Shown piece after piece: positions 14,129-21,778 of a stretch of DNA of 27,545 bases (the first letter of the stretch is position 1; each line of letters starts with the position of its first letter). The stretch comes from CAYNLG01 sp964397995. GTDB taxonomy: Bacteria; Planctomycetota; Phycisphaerae; FEN-1346. The notes below the pieces were generated by a model. That model saw only the letters and a program-made list of their open reading frames with translations, was not told where the DNA came from and made no database searches. The stretch spans positions 1 to 27,545 of the forward strand of contig CAYNLG010000052.1 in the NCBI GenBank assembly GCA_964397995.1, in the 5' to 3' direction. Made by a program: the position numbers and the translations under genes.

Positions 14129-17125
14129 GTGAAGCGGCATGGGTTTCATAGCGGATTGGTCGGCTTGGCCCTCTTGCTCAGCGTCTGCGCGATGCAGGCG
14201 GCGGCGCGGGCCGACGGGTTCAGCGGCGAGATAGAGCTCGTCCTGCGCGACGCGGTGAACCGCTCCGCCGAGAAGGACGGCTCGAACCTGACCCTCTATC
14301 TCGTGGCCGACGGCGGCCAGTGGCACCGCGTCTGGGGCAAGGGGTACACCATCTCCGAGCACCCGGGCGTGGTCGAGGAGGCCGAGGTCACGGACACGGC
14401 CATCCGGCTCCGCGTCCTGCTCCACGTCCTCGGCGACTTCTGGACCAAGGGCGAGTGGCCGGCGTTCTTCGACCTGACGCTCGAGCGGGACCCCGGCGGG
14501 GCTCTGACGGGCACGTACTCAGGCCGTTTTGCGGGTTACGCGTTCGAGGACACGGTCGAGGGCCGTCTGTTTCCGCGGCGTCCCGTGCGCGAGAGCTTTG
14601 AGCCCCCCGCCGTGGACGAACACCCCCGCGTCCTCTTCCGCAAGGCCGACCTGCCGCGCCTCCGCGAGAAGCTCGAGACCCCCTTTGGCAAGCGATACCT
14701 GGAGCGGGCCAAGGCGGCCGGCGACCTGATCAACCTGGGCGTGCTGTACCAGCTCACCGGCGACGCCGCCTATGCCGACCGGGCGCGGGCGGCCATGGAG
14801 GCCGAGTTCAAGAGCCGCGAGGACGGCCACATTCCCGTCTACGGCTTCGGTTCGGGCGGGTTCGGGCACGACATCTTCCGGGCCGCCGTCGCGTACGACC
14901 TGTGCGGCGACGCATGGCCCCAGGCATTTCGGTCCTGGCTTGTGCCCCAGTTCGAGGCCTTTACGGAGCGCCAGCAGCACGTCCTGATGACCTCGCACGC
15001 GAACTACCACCCGTGCAGCAACTACTACGGGCCTGGGCGGGGCGTGCCGGGGGTGGTCTCGATGGTCCTCTGGGGCGACAAGGGCCCTGAGCCCAAGCCG
15101 CCGCATGACCCCGTCGTCCGGGCGTGGCCGGTGCGGGCGCCCGAGAACTACACGCTGCCCGAAGGCGTTCCGGTGGTTGACCTGGAGCCCGGCAAGGTCC
15201 CGGCGAAGTGGATCTGGACGGGGCTCCTCCCGCGCGAGTGCAGCCGCGACGTGCTGACGGCCTTGGGGGGCTATACCAAGGCGCGGCCGGCGGTGGGGAC
15301 GGTCGCGGAATACGCCGTCAAGAGCGGCTCGTGGTTCGAGATGGTCCCGCTCCAGTTCAGGGCCTTGGCGGACGACGCGGCAAGCCCGGAGGGCATCGAC
15401 CTGGCGCGGCTGTCGGACGACGGCAAGCCCTCCACGTCGGTCTACTTCACGCACATCCGGGTGGACAAGGAATTGGTCCTGCGGCCGCGCGTCGGCCGCG
15501 ACGGCGTCCGCTGGTGGATTTCGACCATCCCGATCGAGGCCGAGCAGTTCTACCGGCTGTACCCGGGCGTGCACCCGGTGACGGTCGAGGTCCGGACGAT
15601 GGAGACGACGGGCCTGGCGGCCCCGCGGCTGGCGGTCATCGACCGAGACGCCCCGGGCGGGCCGATGGCCCTGTACCGGGTCAAGAAGGCCCTCTGGGAG
15701 GACGACCACGCCCTCTGGGAGCGGACGGGCATAAACCCGCAGCGGCGGCTGTGGGTGGAGAGGGGCTGGTTCCAAAACTGGCAGCACTACCGCTGGGGGG
15801 TCGGCGACGGCGGGTTCATGGCCGAGACGGGCGGCTACGCCCAGATCTCGAGCTGGTACCCCTCGGTCTACGCCTCCATGTACCCGACCTTCACGGGCCG
15901 CCCCGTCACCGCTACCCCGGACGTCAGCCACATCATGCCGCGGCAGATCATGCAGGCGGTCTTCCCCGGGCCGGAGACGGGGGGCAAGGGGCGGATCGGG
16001 GCACGGGCCGAGGCGATGCGCGTCAACAGCACCCTGACGCTGAACCCGCAGTGGATGGCGACGCATTTCCCGATCATCCCGGACCCGTACAAGCCGTCGG
16101 CGCTCTGGGTCTGGAACTACCTCACGGGTGTCGAGGGCGAGGCGACGAAGCCGAATGCCCTGGGTCTCGGCGACAAGGGCAGCCTGTGGGGCCTGGGAGG
16201 CCTGACGCTGGCCCAGACGTTCGTCCACTATCCGCTCGACATGAAGCCGGTCCCGCCGGCCGAGGGGATGCCGAAGGACTGGATGGCCGGGACGTTCGGG
16301 CTGCACGTCTTCCGCTCCGGCTGGGACCCGGCGGAAGCGGTCATCGGGCAGGTGTTCGGCAAGTCGTCGAATATCAAGGGCTGGAACCACCCGAACGCGG
16401 GCCAGTTCCAGATCCGGGCCCTCGGCCACCCGTGGACGTGGACGGACGACTCCCCCGGGTCCATCCGGGCGACGTGCAGCGTGGTGCTGCTGCCGGAGGA
16501 CGAGACGAACGTCGGCGGGTGCGGGCGGCTGATCCACCGCGAGGCCCGGCCGGACGGCTCGGGCACCGTCACGTTCGACATGGGCGACGTCTACGCGAAA
16601 CGGTCGCGCGGCCTGTACGACGGGCAGCTCAACCGGAACCCGGACGCGCTCGATCCGTCGGGCATTACGGGCCTGCGGGCGTTCGGCTTCGACTACAGCG
16701 GCGCCAGCGGCGCCCCGGCCCTGGTGGCCATCGTGGACAAGATCGACGGGGGCGGGCCGCGGCTGTGGACGTGGCAGAAGGCCGAGGGCGCCGGCGTCGA
16801 AACGGGGAAAAAGGGCTTTACCCTGGCCTATCCGGACGCGACGATGGCCGCCACCTTTGTCACGCCCGGGGACCCGGAGGTCGTCTACAGCGACGACGCT
16901 ATGAAAGAGGGCGGCGACGCGAAACACGGGTTCTGGGGGACGTTGCATCGTATCAAGGTGAAGGGGAACGGGAACTTCTTCGTGGTGGCCACCTTCCAGC
17001 GCGGCGAGGCGCCGCCGGTGAAGGTCGAAGGCGAGGGCCTGACCGCCACGGTCACGGTGGGCAACCAGACGGTCCGGTTCGACGGGACGCGTATCCTGTT
17101 CGAGCCGGCGCCGGGAACGCCCTGA
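14129..17125 (+). CDS. Secreted heparinase II/III-like protein (predicted polysaccharide lyase)
   Basis: This 998-residue protein would cleave uronic-acid-containing glycans if active. It has a signal peptide (about 1-29) and then a beta-rich module (about 31-150, containing LTLYLVADGGQWHRVWGKGY). An alpha/alpha-toroid begins with DEHPRVLFRKADLPRLREKL (163-182) and includes SHANYHPCSNYYGPGRGVPG. The central insertion (about 400-510) is beta-rich. The heparinase II/III beta-sandwich holds WNHPNAGQFQIRALGHPW, with His754 matching the conserved His-x-x-(A/D)-x-x-F block, and the later DYSGASGAPALVAIVDK. It is larger than typical PL12/PL21 enzymes. It starts a closely spaced same-strand block; exbB follows after 29 bases. 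The family is clear; substrate and activity are inferred. Confidence 0.85.
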   Translation: MKRHGFHSGLVGLALLLSVCAMQAAARADGFSGEIELVLRDAVNRSAEKDGSNLTLYLVADGGQWHRVWGKGYTISEHPGVVEEAEVTDTAIRLRVLLHVLGDFWTKGEWPAFFDLTLERDPGGALTGTYSGRFAGYAFEDTVEGRLFPRRPVRESFEPPAVDEHPRVLFRKADLPRLREKLETPFGKRYLERAKAAGDLINLGVLYQLTGDAAYADRARAAMEAEFKSREDGHIPVYGFGSGGFGHDIFRAAVAYDLCGDAWPQAFRSWLVPQFEAFTERQQHVLMTSHANYHPCSNYYGPGRGVPGVVSMVLWGDKGPEPKPPHDPVVRAWPVRAPENYTLPEGVPVVDLEPGKVPAKWIWTGLLPRECSRDVLTALGGYTKARPAVGTVAEYAVKSGSWFEMVPLQFRALADDAASPEGIDLARLSDDGKPSTSVYFTHIRVDKELVLRPRVGRDGVRWWISTIPIEAEQFYRLYPGVHPVTVEVRTMETTGLAAPRLAVIDRDAPGGPMALYRVKKALWEDDHALWERTGINPQRRLWVERGWFQNWQHYRWGVGDGGFMAETGGYAQISSWYPSVYASMYPTFTGRPVTATPDVSHIMPRQIMQAVFPGPETGGKGRIGARAEAMRVNSTLTLNPQWMATHFPIIPDPYKPSALWVWNYLTGVEGEATKPNALGLGDKGSLWGLGGLTLAQTFVHYPLDMKPVPPAEGMPKDWMAGTFGLHVFRSGWDPAEAVIGQVFGKSSNIKGWNHPNAGQFQIRALGHPWTWTDDSPGSIRATCSVVLLPEDETNVGGCGRLIHREARPDGSGTVTFDMGDVYAKRSRGLYDGQLNRNPDALDPSGITGLRAFGFDYSGASGAPALVAIVDKIDGGGPRLWTWQKAEGAGVETGKKGFTLAYPDATMAATFVTPGDPEVVYSDDAMKEGGDAKHGFWGTLHRIKVKGNGNFFVVATFQRGEAPPVKVEGEGLTATVTVGNQTVRFDGTRILFEPAPGTP

Positions 17126-17154
17126 ATCCATCGGTTTGACTGGAAGGAGAAGGC

Positions 17155-17991
17155 ATGCGTCGCAGAATGGTGGGGTACGGGCTTGTGGCCGCGCTGGCCC
17201 TCGTGGGGGCTTTCGCGACGGTGGGCCGGGCCGGCGAGGCTCCAGCGGAGGCGGCCGCCCCCGCGGAGGCACCGGCGACTGAAGAGACGGCCGCCGCCGT
17301 CGTCGAAGAAGGGGAAACCACGCCATCGAGCCCCCTGGCCGAGGCGTGGGAGAGCTTCAAGATCAAGTGGGAACTGGGCGGGCCGACCATGTGGGCCCTC
17401 GGGGCCCTGGCCCTGGTGGCCGTCGTCTTCGCCTTCGACCGCCTGTTCGGGCTGCGGCGCGGCCGCATTGTCCCGAAGGGCCTGGCAGACCGGGCCAACC
17501 AGCTCTGGCAGCAGGGCCAGTACGCCCAGGCGCTGGACCTGGCCAAGCGGAACAAGAGCACGCTGGGAGAGATCATCGCCTTCCTGATCGAGCACCGGGC
17601 CAACTCGTACGAGCACCTGACGGCGGCGACCGAAGACATCGCCTCGCGCGACTTCGAGCAGCACAGCCGCAGCGTGTACCCGCTGGTGGCGGTCGGGACG
17701 CTGGCGCCGTTGCTGGGCCTCCTGGGGACGGTGTTCGGGCTGCTCGGCGCGTTCGCGACGATCGGCGTCGTCGGCAGCATGGACGACCCCTCGGCGCTGG
17801 CCGGCGACATCGGCGAGGCGCTGATCACGACGGCGGCGGGCCTGATCGTGGCCATCCCGACCCTCATCCTGTACCACTACTTCACCAGCCGCACCAGCCA
17901 GTACGCCGGCATCCTCGGGGCCGAGGTCAGCAACCTGATGCACACCTGGTTCCTCAAGAAAGAGGAGGCCACCAATGAAGGTCAGGCTTAA
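17155..17991 (+). CDS. exbB: ExbB/TolQ/MotA-type proton channel protein
   Basis: This is an inner-membrane subunit of a proton-motive-force-driven ExbB-ExbD motor. Its 278 residues comprise an N-terminal signal-like segment (1-26), an Ala/Glu/Pro-rich periplasmic stretch (about 27-60), TM1 (about 74-95), a cytoplasmic part and two long TM segments at about 170-200 and 222-243. The conserved block VYPLVAVGTLAPLLGLLGTV followed by GLLGAFATIG, and GDIGEALITTAAGLIVAIPT, are the MotA/TolQ/ExbB signatures. An N-terminal extension with a signal sequence is common in planctomycetal and proteobacterial ExbB-like proteins. AAGGAGAA precedes the ATG. The 3' end overlaps exbD by 17 bases. Confidence 0.92.
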   Translation: MRRRMVGYGLVAALALVGAFATVGRAGEAPAEAAAPAEAPATEETAAAVVEEGETTPSSPLAEAWESFKIKWELGGPTMWALGALALVAVVFAFDRLFGLRRGRIVPKGLADRANQLWQQGQYAQALDLAKRNKSTLGEIIAFLIEHRANSYEHLTAATEDIASRDFEQHSRSVYPLVAVGTLAPLLGLLGTVFGLLGAFATIGVVGSMDDPSALAGDIGEALITTAAGLIVAIPTLILYHYFTSRTSQYAGILGAEVSNLMHTWFLKKEEATNEGQA

Positions 17992-18388
17992 CCGCGACCG
18001 CAGTACCGAAGTGCAGATGGGGCCGCTGATCGACTGCGTCTTCCTGCTGCTGATCTTCTTCATCGTCATTGCCGTGACGAAGAAGTCGATCAAGGAGCTG
18101 GGCATCCAGCTCCCCACGCCGGGGGCCGCCGTCTCGGAGGTCAAGCCCAAGGACAAGGACCTGGTCCTCCGCGTGACCGCCGACGGCCGCACCTTCGTCG
18201 GCGACCGCGAGGTCCACAAGCAGGGCGTCCTGGACGCGATCCGCGACGCCCGCGCGCGCGACCCGAACACGAAGGTCCGCTTTGAGATCGACCGGCGGGC
18301 CACGTTTGAGACCCTCTTTCCCATCATGGACCACCTGAAGCACTACGGCCTGAGCGACTGGAGTTTCCGCGTCCAGATGGAAGAGTGA
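17975..18388 (+). CDS. exbD: ExbD/TolR-family biopolymer transport protein
   Basis: This 137-residue partner of ExbB has a short basic cytoplasmic N-terminus, one TM segment (about 19-35) and a periplasmic domain. The motif MGPLIDCVFLLLIFFIV contains Asp20, which corresponds to the proton-carrying aspartate of ExbD/TolR. The periplasmic part (LVLRVTADGRTFVGDREV ... VRFEIDRRATFETLFPIMDHLK) has the normal ExbD layout. The length is usual for the family. AGAGGAGG (17961-17968) inside the end of exbB serves its start, so the two are translationally coupled. No TonB homologue follows; the next gene takes that place. Confidence 0.92.
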   Translation: MKVRLNRDRSTEVQMGPLIDCVFLLLIFFIVIAVTKKSIKELGIQLPTPGAAVSEVKPKDKDLVLRVTADGRTFVGDREVHKQGVLDAIRDARARDPNTKVRFEIDRRATFETLFPIMDHLKHYGLSDWSFRVQMEE

Positions 18389-18404
18389 CGGATGGGAGAA
18401 CACC

Positions 18405-19736
18405 ATGCCTGAATCGATCGAACCGAAGACGAGCCTCGGCCACCGCGTGGTCATCGTGGCGCTGCACTTGGCGCTCATCGCCATTGCCGCCTACGCCGTC
18501 TACCTGCTGCTCTGGGGCGGCGAGGTGCGCCGGACGATCTCGCCGGGCGAGCTCCGCGAGGTCATCACCGAGTACCGCGCCAAGCGCCAGGAACGCATGG
18601 CCCAGGAAGTGGAGCAGATGCGCCCACTCCTGGAGGACATGCGCACGATCCGCGACAAGTGGTTCAAGGACGCCGACGTCGAGACCGAGGCCGGCACCGT
18701 GCTGACCGACGCCGAGCGCCGGCACCGCGAGGAGGCCGCCCAACGCCTCGCGGACCTCCGGTTCCACGAGGTCTACGACGTGGCCCGGGCCATCGAGCAG
18801 GACATGATCACGATGTACCGGGAGTTCCTGGCGGCCCGGACGGTCGGCCTCGGCCAGGGCTTCAACTACCCCGAGGCCTACGAACAGGCCGCCATTCCGC
18901 GGCCGACCCGCAAGCCCCTCGACACCGAGGCCCTGTACCGGGAGATCACCACGACCGAGGAGGGCGGCGGGCTGGACGCGTTCCGCGACCAGATCAAGCA
19001 GTCGAACGTCGGCGTCCGCGAGATGCAGGAGAACTGCGAGAAGCTCCTGGCGTTCACCCGCAAGTCGAACACGGCCACCGGCGACGGCATCTCCGTGGAC
19101 ATGAGCGCCGACGACGTGGCCATGCTGGGCTACCGCGGGCCGGAGCTGCTGCCCGACGAGATCGATATGACGCACACGCCGGACATCGGGAACTTCGACG
19201 CGCTGCCCGGGCGGCGGCTCGTGACGGGCGGTCGGATGGACCAGTGGCTGTACGTCGACACCTGGTATGTCATCGGTCCCTTCGAGGGCGACCGACGCCG
19301 CGAGAACCTCGATACCCGCTTCGGTCCCGAGGCCAACGTCAACCTGGACGACGTCTTCACCGGCAAGGACGACCGCCGCATCAAGTGGGAGTACAAGAAG
19401 GTCGGCTGGGTTCAGCCGGTCGGGCCGAAGACGGCGTACTGGAAGATCGAACCGAAGGTCGTGGACACCTACGCGATCTACTACGCGTTCACCGAGATCT
19501 ACTCCGACGCCCCGCGCGAGGTCTGGATCGCCACCGCGACCGACGACTACGGCAAGCTCTGGATCAACGACGAGCTGGTCTGGAAGAGCCCGAAAACCCG
19601 CAAGCCGTACAACGCGACCGAGAACATCCAGCTCGTGAAACTGGAGCAGGGCCAAAACAAAATCCTGTACCGCGTGGAAAACGCCGGGGGCACGATGGGC
19701 TTCTCGCTGCTCCTTCGCCTCGCCACCGGCGGCTGA
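18405..19736 (+). CDS. Membrane-anchored periplasmic protein in the TonB position of an ExbBD locus
   Basis: This 443-residue protein is of no named family known to me. It has a short cytoplasmic N-terminus, one TM segment (about 15-37), then a charged, probably coiled-coil region (about 47-130). A mid region (about 150-270) follows and then a C-terminal beta-rich domain (about 285-443) that starts WYVIGPFEGD (Trp287) and includes DDYGKLWINDELVWKSP (WIN at 386-388). This C-terminal domain resembles galactose-binding/PA14-like sandwiches and recurs in the large PQQ protein of the same block. The topology (single N-terminal anchor, periplasmic body) is that of TonB, but no proline-rich spacer or TonB C-terminal domain is seen. 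It lies 16 bases after exbD and 13 bases before the next gene. An energised ExbBD partner is inferred. Confidence 0.82.
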   Translation: MPESIEPKTSLGHRVVIVALHLALIAIAAYAVYLLLWGGEVRRTISPGELREVITEYRAKRQERMAQEVEQMRPLLEDMRTIRDKWFKDADVETEAGTVLTDAERRHREEAAQRLADLRFHEVYDVARAIEQDMITMYREFLAARTVGLGQGFNYPEAYEQAAIPRPTRKPLDTEALYREITTTEEGGGLDAFRDQIKQSNVGVREMQENCEKLLAFTRKSNTATGDGISVDMSADDVAMLGYRGPELLPDEIDMTHTPDIGNFDALPGRRLVTGGRMDQWLYVDTWYVIGPFEGDRRRENLDTRFGPEANVNLDDVFTGKDDRRIKWEYKKVGWVQPVGPKTAYWKIEPKVVDTYAIYYAFTEIYSDAPREVWIATATDDYGKLWINDELVWKSPKTRKPYNATENIQLVKLEQGQNKILYRVENAGGTMGFSLLLRLATGG

Positions 19737-19749
19737 CCCGGAGTGTGCT

Positions 19750-21720
19750 ATGCCGATGTGGGATGCACGGCTTGACAGGGCGCATCGCGGGGGCCTCGCG
19801 GCGCTCGCGGCCGCCTTGGTACTGACGTGGGCGGCGGCCTCACCGACCGCGGCGGCCAAGGCCGAGGTCGTCACCGTCGAGGGCCACGTGCCGCCGGCCG
19901 CCGACGAGCACCCGCGCCTGGCCGTCCGCAAGGGCGACGAGGTGGCGGCCCTGAAGCAGGCGGCCGCCACCGAGTGGGGCGGGCGCGTGACGGCGCGGCT
20001 TCACCAGGCACTGAAGCTGATCGAGAAGCTGGCCATCACCGGCCGCAACCGCGAGGTCATCAAGGAGGCCGGCTTCAAGGCCGCCGGGTACGGCGCCGCC
20101 TGGCTTCTGGACCAGGACGCCAAGGCGGCCGCGCGGGCGCGGCACGTCGCGCTGACCGAGATCGTGACGTATCCGCTGACGGGCAACCTGGACCTGATGG
20201 ACCGCATCTCGCGGCTCCACGGGACGGCCGTGGCGTACGACCTGTGCCACGACGCCTGGGACGTGGGGACGCGGGCCAAGGTCCGGGCTTGGCTCCGCGA
20301 GGAGGCGGGCCGCCTCGTCGAGAAGGTGGGCGGGGCGGACGAGCCGGAGGCGCCGCAGCCGGAGCACGTCGCGGCTCACGCCGTGGCGGGCTTGGCGGAG
20401 ATGGCCATCCTGAGCGACGCCGACGACAAGGCCGCCGCCGGCCGTATCGGCGACCGCGAGAAGGCCGTCCTGGCCTACCTCGACCGGTACGTGGGGCCGC
20501 GCGGCTTCGACGCCAACGGCGAGTCGGTCCGCGAGGCGGCGTTCGGGTCGGGCATCCTGGAGTTTCTGCGGGCGCTGCGGCGAGTCATGGGCCGCGACTG
20601 GACCGGCCACCCGGCCGTGACGCACGCCCTGGTCCCGATGATCTACCAGAGCGTGCCGGACGTCGGCATTGCCGTGACGGGCGAGCCGACGGCTACGGTC
20701 GACCGGACGGGCCTCTTCGCCCTCGGGACCGACCTGGCGCCGGAGGCGACGCGCCCCGCCATCGCGTGGCTCTTCCGGAAGGTGGGCGGCGAGAAGTACC
20801 TGGGCATCGTCCGGCCACACCACACCCTGCCGATGCTGACGAGCGGCATGGACGCCATCGAGCCCGCGGCGCCGGGCGAGGGCTGGGACCGGCTCGTCCA
20901 GAGCGACGCGGCCCGGTTCGTCGTCTTCCGGAACCGGTGGCAGGACGCCGGCGATTGCGCCGTCGTCGTGCACGACGGCATTCTGCGGGTCGTCGGTCCG
21001 GCCGCCGTCTGGGTTTCGCACCGCGGGCCGCATGCCGCCATGTGGAGCCACGACCCGGGTGCCGGGGCGCAGGACAACGTCTTCCTGTTCAGCACGAACC
21101 TCGGCAAGAGCCGCGTCTACGACCTGAAGGCGGAACGCAAGCTGGTCGATTGTCGCCTTGGCGAGGGTGCCGACACCGCAAGCTTCGTCTTCAGCCTGAA
21201 GGGCAAGATCGACGCCCGGATGAAGGAACTCGAAGTCACTAAGAGAGTCGACAACAAGAAGGTCACCGAGAAAATCCCGCTGGCCCAGGGCGGCCCCTTC
21301 GAGGGCGCCCGCGTACTGGGGGTGGACTACTCCGGCAGAAGCGGCGCGCCGGCGGTGTTCGTCGTGGCCGACCGGCTCACGGGCGGCGGCGAGGTGCCCC
21401 GCACCTGGGTTCTCCACGTCGGCATGGAGGCCGAGGTCGAAGCCCGCGAGGGCGGCTTCACCCTCACCGGCCCGGACGGATACACCCTCGAGGCGACGGT
21501 CCTCTATCCGAAGGGCCTCGCCTTCAAGTCCACCGGCAACCGGCCCGTCGCGAACTTCCTGAGCGCCAACACCGATGGTGACCGCGTCGAGGTCGTCATG
21601 ACCGTCCAGAAGGGCAAGGCCCCCGACGTCAAGGCGGGCGACAAGGGCCTGGACGGCAAGGTGACGGTCGGCGGCGTCACGGTGACGAAGCAGGGCGACG
21701 CGATCGGCTTCTCTGATTGA
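19750..21720 (+). CDS. Divergent heparinase II/III-like exported protein, catalytic motif not visible
   Basis: This 656-residue protein has a signal-like N-terminus (hydrophobic 15-31, cleavage near 36). DEHPRLAVRKGDEVAALKQA (about 52-71) matches the toroid start of the upstream heparinase-like protein. The C-terminal part (DYSGRSGAPAVFVVADRLTGGG) is clearly the same fold as its DYSGASGAPALVAIVDK region. So the two are paralogues, but this one is shorter and lacks the H-P-N-A-G block where the upstream protein has its predicted catalytic His. Between them stands only a segment with WVSHRGPHAAMWSHDPG. It may be a non-catalytic binding subunit or use another His. The ATG at 19750 has GGAG about 7 bases before; an ATG two codons later is possible. 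Confidence 0.78.
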   Translation: MPMWDARLDRAHRGGLAALAAALVLTWAAASPTAAAKAEVVTVEGHVPPAADEHPRLAVRKGDEVAALKQAAATEWGGRVTARLHQALKLIEKLAITGRNREVIKEAGFKAAGYGAAWLLDQDAKAAARARHVALTEIVTYPLTGNLDLMDRISRLHGTAVAYDLCHDAWDVGTRAKVRAWLREEAGRLVEKVGGADEPEAPQPEHVAAHAVAGLAEMAILSDADDKAAAGRIGDREKAVLAYLDRYVGPRGFDANGESVREAAFGSGILEFLRALRRVMGRDWTGHPAVTHALVPMIYQSVPDVGIAVTGEPTATVDRTGLFALGTDLAPEATRPAIAWLFRKVGGEKYLGIVRPHHTLPMLTSGMDAIEPAAPGEGWDRLVQSDAARFVVFRNRWQDAGDCAVVVHDGILRVVGPAAVWVSHRGPHAAMWSHDPGAGAQDNVFLFSTNLGKSRVYDLKAERKLVDCRLGEGADTASFVFSLKGKIDARMKELEVTKRVDNKKVTEKIPLAQGGPFEGARVLGVDYSGRSGAPAVFVVADRLTGGGEVPRTWVLHVGMEAEVEAREGGFTLTGPDGYTLEATVLYPKGLAFKSTGNRPVANFLSANTDGDRVEVVMTVQKGKAPDVKAGDKGLDGKVTVGGVTVTKQGDAIGFSD

Positions 21721-21742
21721 CCCGGCGCGGCGTGCCGCCGGG
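21721..21742 (+). other. Intercistronic hairpin between the heparinase-like and PQQ-propeller genes
   Basis: CCCGGCG (21721-21727) pairs with CGCCGGG (21736-21742) directly after the TGA stop. No T-tract follows, so it is more likely an mRNA-stabilising or processing element than a terminator. The 58-base gap is the widest in the block. Confidence 0.35.
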
Positions 21743-21778
21743 GCCTCCGTGTCTCGAACCAGGGCAGGGCGGAATCTG

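Noticed and set aside
18405..19736. Reading the third ExbBD-linked gene as TonB
   Set aside because: The topology fits, but there is no Pro-rich spacer and no TonB C-terminal domain; the C-terminus is a sandwich-like domain shared with the propeller protein.
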